Source of the DNA: Tetradesmus obliquus
Taxonomy: Eukaryota > Chlorophyta > Chlorophyceae > Sphaeropleales > Scenedesmaceae
Length of the DNA: 64,000 nucleotides
Direction: 5' to 3'
Assembly (NCBI GenBank): GCA_030272155.1
Contig: CP126203.1
Coordinates: 4,092,001-4,156,000, forward strand
Below are positions 11,314-20,434 of the stretch, piece by piece. Each line of letters opens with the position of its first letter. The first letter of the stretch is position 1. A program made the position numbers and the translations under genes. Under the pieces are notes generated by a model, which worked only from the letters and a program-made list of their open reading frames with translations, was not told where the DNA came from and made no database searches.

Positions 11314-12672
11314 TGAGTTGCCCGATGATGACCTTGTTGGTGGGGTCCTCATCCTCGTGGTACGCTGACTCAGCCTGCAGCAGCAGCAGCAGCAGCAGCA
11401 GCAAGGTCAGTTGCCTGATGATGGCCTTGTTGGTGGGGTCCTCATCCTCGTAATACGCTGACTCAGCCTGCAGCAGCGGCAGCAGCAGCAGCAGCAGGAA
11501 GGTCAGTTGCTGGATGCTGGCGGCCTTGTTAGGTGGGGTCCTCGTCTTCATGGTATGCTGGCACAGCCTGCAGCAGCAGCAGCAGCATCAGCCGGACAGT
11601 GAGTTGCTGGGCAGTGGACGACCGCTATTGCTACTGCAGCTGCTGCTGCTGGTGATGGCCATTATGCCAGCTGTTTGTGCTGCATTTGTGGCCTGCAGCT
11701 GCATCCTGCTGCTGCTGCTGCTGGTGGTGATGATGATTATGGCAGCTGTGTTTGTTGCCTGAACCGCCTGCAGCTGACTCCTGCTGCTGCTGCTGGTGGT
11801 ATGGTAATAGTAACAGCTGTGTGTGCTGCGTTCTTAGCTTGCAGCTACCTCCCGCTCCTGAAGCAGTTGCTGCAACAGAGCAGCAAAGGGATGGCTTCAG
11901 CGCAACTGCAGCAAGTCTACCCACTGCAGCTGGTCCATGTAGCAGCCAGTGCATCCTCAAAGGGCCCATCAGTTACTAAGAGGCGTAGGTGCTGCTGCTG
12001 CTGCTCCATGTAGCAGACGCTGCATCCTCAGAGAGCTCATCAACCAGTGACCGGTTCAGCCACAGCTGCTGCTGCCGCTGCCGCTGCAGCTCCATGTAGC
12101 AGCCGCTGCATCCTTAGAAAGCCCATTGTCCACTGGGAGGTTAGGCAGAGACGCTGCTGCTGCTGCTGCGACTGCTGCTGCTGCTGTCATTCCTCATTGA
12201 CGTGTGCATCCTTGGGAGCTCATTGTCAACCGAGAGGTTAAGCACACGCGCTGCTGTTGCTGCTGCTGCTTCTACTGCTCCCTACTGACCTGTGCATCCT
12301 CCAACAGCTCGTCCTGCACTGTGATGTTCAGGTGCACAAGCTTCTGGTTATGCTGCTTCTGCTGCTACTGCTGCTGCTACTGCTGCTGCTGCTGCTGCTG
12401 TGGCCACTGCTGTTGCTGGTGCTGCTGCTGCTGCATCAACCTACGCATCCCATCTGGAAGCCCATCCAACAAGCTTCAGACATGCGGTGCTGCTGCAGCT
12501 GCTTCCGCTACCAACCTGTGCATCTTCCGACAGCTCGTCATCCACTGAGAGGTTCAGGTCCTTGAAGTTGACCACAGCTGGCGCACGCCTGTCTGGGTTG
12601 CGGGGGCTGCCTGCGTTGGCCGTTGACCGGGGAGAGGTGCGCCCCTTAGACAGCTTCCCGCGCCAAAACTCC
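3286..12672 (-). CDS. 6-phosphofructo-2-kinase/fructose-2,6-bisphosphatase (5' end not found)
   Basis: Bifunctional enzyme that makes and degrades fructose 2,6-bisphosphate, the cytosolic regulator of glycolysis and sucrose/gluconeogenic flux. Exons (5' to 3'): 12672-12516, 11224-11052, 9727-9625, 9249-9183, 8828-8767, 8513-8451, 8230-8162, 7637-7543, 7131-7053, 6604-6434, 6309-6187, 5916-5828, 5377-5275, 4805-4718, 4445-3286. They join in frame to 866 codons plus stop. Kinase half: Walker A GLPGRGKT, FNVGNYRR, GGQVAIFDATNTTKERR, IFIESICND, YKMKYSPDY. Phosphatase half: LTRHGESCFN (catalytic His), GRIGGDSGLT, VWTSTLKRT, KALDEIHAGVCDGMTY, YPSGESYLDVVQRLEPV, VVGHQAILRAI, IPLHTLIELQ. The plant-like LGHNTAHFNVG supports a plant-type enzyme. 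The last exon adds about 370 Ser/Gly/Ala/Gln-rich residues not seen in plant homologues. The first placed exon starts with a split codon, so an upstream exon (plants have an N-terminal CBM20) is missing. Confidence 0.93.
4751..5140 (-). repeat. Four tandem copies of a phosphatase exon end (~117 bp period)
   Basis: Units start at 4751, 4871, 4988 and 5104 (the last strongly decayed). Each contains the 5' part of the exon encoding ILRAIFGYFMAIPL plus the adjoining intron with its CTTGCAG-type acceptor. Only the 4805-4718 copy continues into the rest of the exon and its donor. Copies 2 and 3 are nearly identical, so this array is recent. Confidence 0.9.
5464..5760 (-). repeat. Partial copies of two phosphatase exons
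   Basis: A copy of the YPSGESYLDVVQRLEP exon start (mutated to YPSGEPYLDGVQRLEP) lies near 5468-5518. A copy of the DDYEARKKDKLRYR exon end lies near 5703-5758, in the intron after the authentic 5916-5828 exon. A weaker third trace occurs near 5640-5670. Confidence 0.8.
5920..5990. repeat. (CAG)~23 microsatellite at a 3' splice site
   Basis: Read in the gene's sense (minus) direction this is (CTG)n ending in CTGCAG directly before the exon that starts at 5916 with GGCGTATG. The repeat is therefore the polypyrimidine/acceptor region of that intron. Confidence 0.95.
6055..6120 (-). repeat. Decayed copy of the KALDEIHA exon
   Basis: The minus strand encodes TANHLPHS and KALNKIL, broken by stops. 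It resembles TANHLPYPKLRWKALDEIH of the authentic exon 6309-6187 and is a nonfunctional relic in the following intron. Confidence 0.65.
6699..7131 (-). repeat. Four copies of the GYIPGKIVFFLMQ exon end (~118 bp period)
   Basis: Copies begin near 6699, 6818, 6936 and 7053. The rightmost (7131-7053) is the complete exon with its acceptor; the others keep the exon 3' end and donor region (CTCACC on the plus strand) and decay with distance from it. Confidence 0.88.
7135..7192. repeat. (CAG)19 microsatellite at a 3' splice site
   Basis: In the sense direction (CTG)n-CTGCAG immediately precedes the exon at 7131, whose first codons give VTGRGYMDVN. Same arrangement as at 5920. Confidence 0.95.
7325..7637 (-). 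repeat. Three copies of the DDRRLHYIKLIDM exon end
   Basis: The authentic exon is 7637-7543. Copies of its 3' end lie near 7437-7490 and 7325-7380, with the intron sequence between them also duplicated (repeated CACATGTCAC-type motifs). The copies carry substitutions. Confidence 0.85.
7895..8230 (-). repeat. Copies of the YKMKYSPDYVNVDTEAV exon
   Basis: The complete exon is 8230-8162. A second copy of its 3' two thirds (SYKMKYSPDYVNMDTEAV) lies near 7955-7903, and a vestige near 8065-8100. The second copy keeps an open frame and a CCTCACC donor on the plus strand. Confidence 0.82.
9040..9160 (-). repeat. Vestigial copies of the MQFLT exon end
   Basis: Two short copies of the donor-side end of exon 9249-9183 (plus-strand CCTGTGAGGA and CATGTGAGGAACTGC) lie near 9041-9065 and 9132-9155. 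Confidence 0.6.
9410..9727 (-). repeat. Three copies of the VQDASFFDSHNK exon end
   Basis: The complete exon is 9727-9625. Copies of the part encoding DASFFDSHNK with its donor lie near 9506-9570 and 9411-9450. Intervening intron sequence contains AACCCTAA-type motifs. Confidence 0.85.
9870..11224 (-). repeat. Six tandem copies of the Walker A (P-loop) exon
   Basis: Copies with plus-strand start points near 9876, 10107, 10348, 10578, 10809 and 11051 recur at 230-242 bp. Each encodes KNKLIII-VGLPGRGKTFLCNK-K-YLNW on the minus strand, and each ends at AACTG (or AATTG) followed by a GTGYGT-type donor. Variants: GRSKT instead of GRGKT in the 10107 copy, and ITMVG with KFKRYLNW in the 10348 copy. 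Only the 11051 copy is joined to the full upstream exon part (AESAYHEDEDPTNKAAIIQ). The shared segment from the internal CAG is 86 nt, so adding a second copy would shift the frame; one copy at a time would not. Confidence 0.93.
11184..11575 (-). repeat. Four copies of the AESAYHEDEDPTNKA exon start with CAG tracts
   Basis: Copies near 11184-11227, 11331-11380, 11425-11474 and 11524-11575 encode AESAYHEDEDPTNK or close variants and are each followed on the plus strand by CAG repeats, the longest 11230-11310. In the sense direction each copy has its own (CTG)n-C(A/T)ACAG or CTGCAG acceptor. Confidence 0.88.
11935..12560 (-). repeat. About seven decayed copies of the NLSVDDELSEDAQ exon end
   Basis: The complete exon is 12672-12516. 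Related segments (plus strand GTGCATCCTC...AGCTCATC) recur near 12436, 12287, 12200, 12093, 12005 and 11935, separated by CTG-rich tracts. Divergence is larger than in the P-loop array. Confidence 0.7.
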
Positions 12673-15600
12673 CTGCAGGAAACAGCAACATAGCATCAGG
12701 AAGCCGGTGTAGATATAAAGGAGCTGTTTGTAGGATTGATGTAATTGTAATATATAAAGAAGGTGGTGCTTGCAGGACAGGCGGGAGTTTGGCAGCAGGT
12801 GTGCAGGTGGTGCACCTGCTGCAGCTGCAGCGCCTGGCAAGGCTGAACAGCCCAGGCAGAGCAGGCTGAGCAGAGCCTAGGAGTGCTGTTTCGCAGCCCT
12901 AAACTAGCTAAATAATGGTTTATCGACAATTAAAAAGCACAGCAGGTGCTACAGGAGCTGCTGCTGGCCAGATGTTAGGCAGGTACTCGTCAGTGCAGTG
13001 CAGCCAGTGCAGGGCGACTGCAGCTGCCGCACTGCTGCTGCACCGCCAGGCAAGCATCTGAAACAATAGTGACGATCATTGCACGCACCACATCGCCGCG
13101 TAGCTTCAGCACACACAGCCAGCGGCTACGATAGACACAAACAACTTGCTGTTGCCCAGGTGACAGCCCTGATTCTGATGTGCGCGTGAGCAACTGCAGC
13201 AATCACTGCAATCGTCTTGGAAGGTTTGATGTTTGCCTTTTTGCGGAACCCGCTGACCATGCAGGTATGGAAAGTGGGAGGCACTGCGAATGGTGAGAGT
13301 ATCTACTCTGCAGCGCTGTATCTCTGAAGCACAGCCGCGATCGTGCTATCTGGAAGCTGCAGGCTATTCGAATGTAGTTACGCGCACAGGCTATCGCTGC
13401 GGTCAGCGCAGTCAGGCAGGGTTCCAGGAAAGTGACTGCTGGTGCTGACCCTGGCTGAGGGTAAGCCTGTCAAGCTCGCAATCAACTCTGGGGCTTCCGC
13501 TGCGCACTTGCTTCCATTTTTGCAGCAATAGCTTGAGCATTGGCATCTGTGCACAAGCTGGCTGAACCTGAAGTGCCAGGTGCCACATGCAGCACATGCA
13601 AGCAAACTGCTGCAGCAGCAACTCCTGCCTTCCTGACTCTAGTTGACAGCAGAAGGATGCACATGATACTTGAACCCCGTTGTTGTCAAATCGCACTCCC
13701 CAAAGCAAGACACAGACAGTGAGCACACTCGTGTTACAAAACAGCTGCAACCTTGGTGTAGTTGCAACTGGAACCTGTGTCTCGAACGCAAGCACAGCAG
13801 CTCAGGTCAACCGGGTTGTAGTTCAGCATCCATTGCACACCAGTGCCCTGGGACCAACACCAAACACCTCTGCATATTGCCATGCACGCATCAGGCCGCA
13901 TACAACGTTTCAAAAATGCAGCGATGCCTGCCTAGACAACTTGCAAGCGTCATCAGCAAAACAACTACTAACAACTACTAAATACATGGTGCGGGTTGAG
14001 CACAACACTCCATAGATATGCTGCCAGAGTCACAACACCCGCGCCACTGTCAGTGCACCAACTGCTGATGCCAGATCAACTGTACATGCAAAACTGGCCA
14101 AAAACCTAGACCGGTGGCAGCGCATGGCACTAACATGCCAGCAACGTTGTAACAGCAAATGCAGGAGTAGCAGCAGTCAAGCATCTCCCCTGCGATTGAC
14201 CATTGCCACAGCAACATGCCATCCAGTTCCACCTGAAAAACATGTGCAAGATCACAGCAGCACCGCCGCACAACCAAAACGTGCGGACGCGCAACGCTGC
14301 ATGTGTCAAGGGGCAACAAAACTCTGCACAACAACAGCTAGATCTTGCAGAGCTGTGAATGTGACCTGCTATCTGCTGCCATGCACATATCACCCTACAC
14401 AGCACTGCCTCGAGCACTGACGACGACAAACAGTCACCATGCCGTCCTTGAGGCAAGAACGACACCCTGGATTCATCAGGTGAAAGGAAGCATGCCGCAT
14501 TGAATCAATCTGTACATGCAGGCCTGGCCGCTGCAGCAGCTGCCAGGCAACGCCCATGATTCAAACACGCCTGTTATAAGGGGGTTTGATATGGCGTTTG
14601 CGCCACTGCAGCATCAGCTGCCTAGCCGATGCATCAACACAACAGGAAGCCTGCAACAAAACTTTATGTAGTACTTGATTGCTAGCTACACGTTTGATAC
14701 ATAGATACTGACCACTCGCCAGCCTAACATGCCTACGCTCCTCAACAAAAACAGGGAGCAGGGATTGATGGGTGGTGTCAAAGACGACACCACTGCCCAC
14801 TAGACATGACACCAGATGCCTGACCAGGGGCGAAGAATGGAACTTGTTTTGCGCAGAGACACAAAGGACAAACAATTGCTGCTCTGAAATGCTGCTCATC
14901 TACACTGCGAGGGGAGAAGCGAGTGTGCACACATGCACCCTGAAAAGCCGAAAAGCCGACTGTGCATCAAGTCCTGCAGAGTGGGGCGGCCTCGGAACTG
15001 CTGCTGTGCGGCCACAACACACGCGCGCTGTCCCGCGATCTGTATACACATGCACGCGCCGCGCCTCAGCGCGCAGCAGCAGCAGCAGCAGCAAAGTGCT
15101 GGCCTGAGCAGCAGCAAATTGCTGACCTGCTGCTGACGCATCAAGCAGCTGCCACACACAGCTCAACAGACAAAACAGTAGTACTGCTGGGCTGGTGACG
15201 TACGGTCCCGAGCGCAAACACCTACAAACACCTGCAAATTATGTTTGCTGCGCTGCCGAACGAGCACATACGCACACGCTGCAGCTGTACAGCAGCCCAC
15301 AACACACATGGGCCTGCGCCTTCAGCTGCTGACTGTCACACACTGCCGTCACACACAGAAGCAATGCAGGACACGCTGGCAAAACTGTCGCAGGCATTGG
15401 ACACCTGCAAGGGCCTGCTCCTGACACAGAAACACACCACGCCACTGCTGCTGCTGCAACAGCAGCCACAAGTGCACCTGTCACATGCAGCACTAGCAGC
15501 AAGCGGCAAAGAGATGCTACGCAGCGTCACTCGCTCAGGCAGTGAGAATACGGCTGCTTCAGGACCAGGAGATGCATACGCACACAAGCAGTGCCGTCAT

Positions 15601-16816
15601 GTGTCTTAATTCAAACACACGCGCACACTGCAGCAACAAGTAGCAGGTAGCTAAAAGTGCCATCACACAAGCATCAAGAGAGCGGCAACGGTGCCAGCCT
15701 CTGCTTGTGCACATTAGCTAATACGCAGCCAACATAACTAATACGCTAGTATGCTAGCTGGGAGCATCAGCCATTGAAAGCACGGGAAAGTGCTCCTGGC
15801 ATGTTTTTGCACCCGGCCTAACAGTGCAGTGTTGGGTGGCACACTCACAGCACACAAGAGTACCACTCAGCACACGCAGTGATATCTGAGGCGCAGCATG
15901 CAGTGACGTCTCTCAAGCCCCCACATGCACGGCTGCACATGTGCACAGCAAGCCACATGCAACGCGGCACAGCAAAACCTTAACACGTGCATTTGCCATG
16001 CCCTCCTGGCATAGTGCAGGTGCAAAGGCACCTGCTACCACAGAGAGGGACACACTCAGCATAATGCGCTGCATCTACAACAGTACAGCAGTACCATGAG
16101 CGTGCCTGTAGGCGTGCCTGCGGGGCCACGGCTGGTATCTGCGCACATATGCAAGCAGCCTACAGCAACTAGCATGCACGCACCTGCGAAAGGGCACGCG
16201 CCACGCATCAACAGAAGAGGCCAGGGTAGTCTACTGAAACGTACCACAGACACAGCAGCGCAGTGCACAACTCAAACCCAATCAATCGATTCAGAACCAG
16301 CATCAATCGATTCGACCTCAGATACCTCAGACAGGCACACGCTGAATGCATGCCATGATGCGTCAACAACACGTAATGCACTAGATAGGATGCATTATGA
16401 GTCACACACAAGGGGCCACAGGCCCCATGTTGGCTAGGGCGAGTAAGCTCACCACTACTACATCAAGCATTGCTCTGATTAGCGCTACACTAGCACCTGC
16501 AGAAAACTCAACCGCAGCACCACACGCCGCATACCACGCCATCGCTGCAGTACAGGTCCAACAGCAGCAGATGGCAGGAACACGGTAGGTGCAGCATAAC
16601 ACATAACAAAAGAGGTGACGCATCCGCGGAAACATAGATGCAGAGACACAAGCAAACTTCACCAGCCGATCACACACACACACTGACCCACGCATTACTG
16701 TACACACCACACACATGCAAGCACAGATGCAAGGCTAGGAAGGGGCGCCATTGCACATGGCAGCTGAGTGCTGCTGTGGACACCCCTCCCTGGCCTGCTG
16801 CTGTGCTGACTGGCAG

Positions 16817-17010
16817 CATGATATGAAGACCATGCTGTGCAAGACTGCGGCAGCAAACTGTGAAACACTGCAGCAGCATGCTGTGCAAGACAGCAGCAGC
16901 ATGCTGTGCCAGACTGCAGCACCATGCTGAGCACTGCTACACCAGCATGCCGTGCAAAACAACAGCAGCATGCTGTGCAAGGCCATGCTGTGCAGACTGC
17001 AGCAGCACCA
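16817..17010. repeat. Imperfect minisatellite, CATGCTGTGCAAGAC-type units
   Basis: Units of about 25-35 bp containing CATGCTGTGCAAGAC and GCAGCAG recur at least six times with substitutions. No coding meaning is evident. Confidence 0.75.
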
Positions 17011-18204
17011 GATCTGCGGTTCCCTTTCATTCCTGGCGGCACATACAGCACCACTGGCTGGCGCAGTACAAAGCCCTAAGCTGCCATAGAAACCTCACAG
17101 GACCGGCAACAGTGCGTGGGTTGCGACCCCAGGCACTGCTGCAGCCATGTGATCGCAAGCACTGCTGCAGCTTTACGCTTGCAGCGCTGCTGCAACTGAC
17201 GCATTAATGCAGCTGCACTCGGAGCATCAAGAGTCCAGGAACAAGCCAAACACAACAGGTGCAAAGCTGGATGCTGTACTCTCATCAGCGAGAGCTGCTG
17301 AGCGCTGGTCACACACGCCAAGCCGCCCAGAGCAAAAGAGCAGAAGCTGAGCACGGTACAGAGCACATACACAGAGCAATGCACACTCAAGGGGCGCAGC
17401 AAGCACATGAACACAAGCAATGCCCCGTCCATGAGCACACAGCACGCTGCACTAGCAGCACGAAATGCCACCTCATGCAAGCCACACACATCACTCTCAC
17501 TCTCTGCAACACTCCTGCCGCAGTTTCTGTTGCAGTCGCACCCTCCGCAAGACCAACACAATGTGCCGGCCACCACAGCCGCTGTTTGCCCTCTCTGCAG
17601 GGTTTGATGGGTGCCTGCTGTGCACTGTTGCAATGCACGCAGGCATCTCTCCTCACCGTACATAAAAGAGCACAGAGCACACGCTAGCTGCTCCAACTGG
17701 AAGCAGCCACCAGCCAAAGACAAGAAACAGAACATGCACACAGCCATGGGCCATGCTGCTGCTGTTCCATCCACTTTCTTCGGCACGCGATTGACCGTGC
17801 CAAAAGACAAGTGCTTGCTCAAAACCCCAAGCAGAAGCATCTGCACAGTCGCGCCCTCCGCAGCAAACACAGCATCAAGCACAGCAGCCACACACAAGCA
17901 CACCCAGAAAACGATCCAGAACACACACAGACAGGCAGAGACATCACATGCAATCGTACCAGGTGCCTGTGTGCACTGTGCTGCACACAACACACACTGG
18001 CAGCGTAGCCAGCACGCGGCAGCATGCGGCGTGCTCCCCCGATGCATTGCATCCACAAACAATCCGCGTTCGCCGGCTGAATGCAGCCCGGCACGCAACA
18101 CCACAACAAAAACACCATCAGAAGCCCCACACGCAGCATCACAACACCCCATCAGATGATCAACGCTTTCCAAAGCAAGGCGCGGCTATGCCAGATGCCA
18201 GCCA

Positions 18205-18300
18205 AGACAGCAGCTGCTTGCAGGAAACAGCAGGCAGCTTGCAGGAAACGGCCGGCTGCTTGCAGGAGCCACCGACTGGCAGGGAACTGCAGCTTGCAGG
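18205..18300. repeat. Short minisatellite, GCTTGCAGGAAAC units
   Basis: Four imperfect units of about 22-28 bp built on GCTTGCAGGAAAC. Each unit resembles a CTTGCAG splice acceptor plus exon start, which may be how it arose. Confidence 0.6.
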
Positions 18301-19225
18301 AATTAGATAACAGCTGCAGCAGGAAGCTGGCAAGATGCGCAGCCAAGTCAGCTACGCACTGCTGTGCATGCACCGCAGACCAGCCAAACACCGCAGCTAT
18401 TGCAAGCCACATCCACCCACTAGCAGCCACTGCTGCAGTGCCCAGCAACATACATATACGCCAGCTGCTGACAGCAGCAGCAGCACTTTCAGGACAAAAA
18501 GAGGCACAAATGCAATAATATCGAATCAACAACCACGCAATAGGAAAAAAGTGAAAAAGAAGCTGGGCACTGGATGGGCGTATGCCAGGCCATGCAAGGC
18601 GAGCAAAACCTAACACAGCTCAAACAAGCACGCCAGCAAGGTGCTGGCATGCTGACCAGATGTTTGACCGACCTGTGTCAGATGTTTGACCGCCTGATTG
18701 TCCCCTGCCTGCCATCCAGTGCCCTATCGCAAACACAAACAACAAGCTACATGCACAGCAATGCCGCCAGCTTTCGTTGCCACATGCAGTGCTGCGGGCG
18801 CGAGATTCCAGCCTCTCGCCATGCAACACACACCGCACAAATCAAGAACACAGGGTGTGTTGTTAACGTGTTACTAACACACCTCGCATGTGCAGGCATA
18901 GCGTACCGCTGCTAAGCTGCACACCAGCATGCGTACACCATGCCACAAGCAACCGCAACTGCAACCGCAACCTGCTGCAAGCAGTAGTGCGGCAGAGTGC
19001 CTTGACAGCCCAAGTGGACAGAGCACTGCAGGCAGTGCTGTACTGCTGCAAAGTGCTGCGCTGCCAACCTAGGAGCAAGCACAAGACCCTGCACTGCTGC
19101 CGCTGCAGCCACACGTGCCAGTGCTGCTGCGGCATATACTCAGCGCGCACAACCCCACTGCACACCACACAGGACAAGCCAGCTGCGCTGCGCTATGTTG
19201 TGCTAGCAGACTGCCAGTCCCCGCC

Positions 19226-20434
19226 TTAGGTGTAGGTGGTCTGCACCAAGAAGCGGCCCCGCCTGAAATATGACACAGTCTGGCTGCGTTTCGGCGGGTG
19301 GTGGTGCGGCCTGCAAGCCCTGCTTGGCATGCCTACAGCTGCTGCTGCGCTGCTGTAGACAGCAAAGTCATCTGACATAGTGCAGCCTAGGGCGCTGCTG
19401 TCTCCAAGCTGCGCTGCAGATGCAGCAGCCCAGAAGCTGTCCGCTGCAGCAGCTGCTGCTACCACCACCTGCGCCAGCGCTTCCTGCTGCTGCTGGTGGT
19501 GCAGGAAGCGCTGCGCCTGGCTGCTGCTGCCAGTGTCCCGGCTGCAGCCGTTGCAGGCGTCGCTGCTGCTGCTAGCGTCGCTGCCGCTGCTGCTGTGGCG
19601 CAGCAGGCCCTGCTGATCCGCTGCTGCTGCATTGTCCTGCACAAACTGCTCTAGGGTGCAGCTGTGCTCTGGCACACTCATGCTACGAGGCATGTAGGTG
19701 AAGAGCACAGCTTCCTGCACTGTAAACCTGCCCCTGCAGTAGCTACGCAGCATTGGCCTAGGTGCAGAGCCAGGTGGACTGACCAGGTACTGCTGCTGCT
19801 GCTGCTGTTGGGCTGCTGCATCGCCATGTGCAGCGCGGCTGTGGCTAGCGCCAGCTGCTGTTGCTTGGAGGACCGCCGGCTGGGTAGCGGCAGGGGAGCC
19901 GCTGCTGCTGTGTTTACCGCAGTACCGCGCAGGTGTCGCTGGCGCTGCTGCACAGCAGTCAGGCTCGCTGAAGCGCACGCGCCTGGTTGGCGTTGCTGCT
20001 GCTGCCTGCTTAGCTGTAGCACAGCTGGACAAGGAGCCCTTGCTGCACAGGCTGCTGCTGCTGTCCCAGCTGGACATGGACAGGTCACAGGCTTGGTGCT
20101 GCTGCTGATGGTGCTGCTGCTGATCTGCCACGGCGAAGGGACTGGCGTCGCGCTCGCTGCTGCTCAGGCTGCTGAAAGAAGCGCTCCGATGATCCCTGGT
20201 GAGCTGCAGAGGCTCGCCAGCGTGTGCTGCCAGCGTGTCCTCGACCGCCGGTGAAGGGCTGCTCGAGGCGTAAGCCTGGCAGGTACTGACAGTGAAACGC
20301 CCAAACTTGCGCTTCTGCACCCTTTGATCGCTGTTTGGAGCTAAGATTGAGGGGATGGCTGCTGCTCCAAGGGAGACGGGCTGAGAGCAGGCCGTCGTCA
20401 CCAAGAAGCGGCCCTTCCGCTCCGAAAACGGCAT
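19226..20434 (-). CDS. Single-exon protein with four RFxV and one RVxF docking motifs
   Basis: Intronless 402-residue frame from ATG at 20434 to TAA at 19228-19226. It has no kinase or other folded domain that I recognise and is mostly Ser/Ala/Gln-rich, probably disordered. Four well-spaced GRFxV motifs stand out: RFLV at 9-12, RFTV at 46-49, RFTV at 236-239 and RFLV at 394-397, each preceded by basic residues and Gly. RFx[V/I] is the established docking peptide recognised by the conserved C-terminal domain of SPAK/OSR1 kinases and found in WNK kinases and their substrates. Residues 152-155 (RVRF, in RRVRFSEP) fit the PP1-binding RVxF consensus. The inference is a scaffold or regulatory substrate linking an OSR1-like kinase and PP1. 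The alternative is that GRFxV is an unrelated lineage-specific repeat. The frame is real: motif spacing and a Ser-rich bias persist over 400 codons. Confidence 0.72.
   Translation of the reverse strand: MPFSERKGRFLVTTACSQPVSLGAAAIPSILAPNSDQRVQKRKFGRFTVSTCQAYASSSPSPAVEDTLAAHAGEPLQLTRDHRSASFSSLSSSERDASPFAVADQQQHHQQQHQACDLSMSSWDSSSSLCSKGSLSSCATAKQAAAATPTRRVRFSEPDCCAAAPATPARYCGKHSSSGSPAATQPAVLQATAAGASHSRAAHGDAAAQQQQQQQYLVSPPGSAPRPMLRSYCRGRFTVQEAVLFTYMPRSMSVPEHSCTLEQFVQDNAAAADQQGLLRHSSSGSDASSSSDACNGCSRDTGSSSQAQRFLHHQQQQEALAQVVVAAAAAADSFWAAASAAQLGDSSALGCTMSDDFAVYSSAAAAVGMPSRACRPHHHPPKRSQTVSYFRRGRFLVQTTYT

Larger units (their letters stand above)
12673..19225. other. Large interval with no recognised gene
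   Basis: All long frames here (for example 18173-17076 minus, and several 100-180 codon frames) are Cys/His/Gln-rich translations of GCA/CTG-rich DNA without family resemblance or consistent splice context. The missing 5' exon(s) and promoter of the bifunctional enzyme should lie to the left within this interval. Short tandem repeats occur at 16817-17010 and 18205-18300. Confidence 0.5.

Noticed and set aside
13412..13795. Possible CBM20 exon of the bifunctional enzyme
   Set aside because: A few residues (FETQVPV, VRFDNNGV) vaguely recall the domain, but the aromatic ligands and strand order are absent and the phase could not be matched.
17076..18173. 365-codon minus-strand open frame
   Set aside because: Cys/Ala/Leu-rich translation of GCA/CTG-rich DNA with no domain, no conserved motif and many equally long frames on the other strand.
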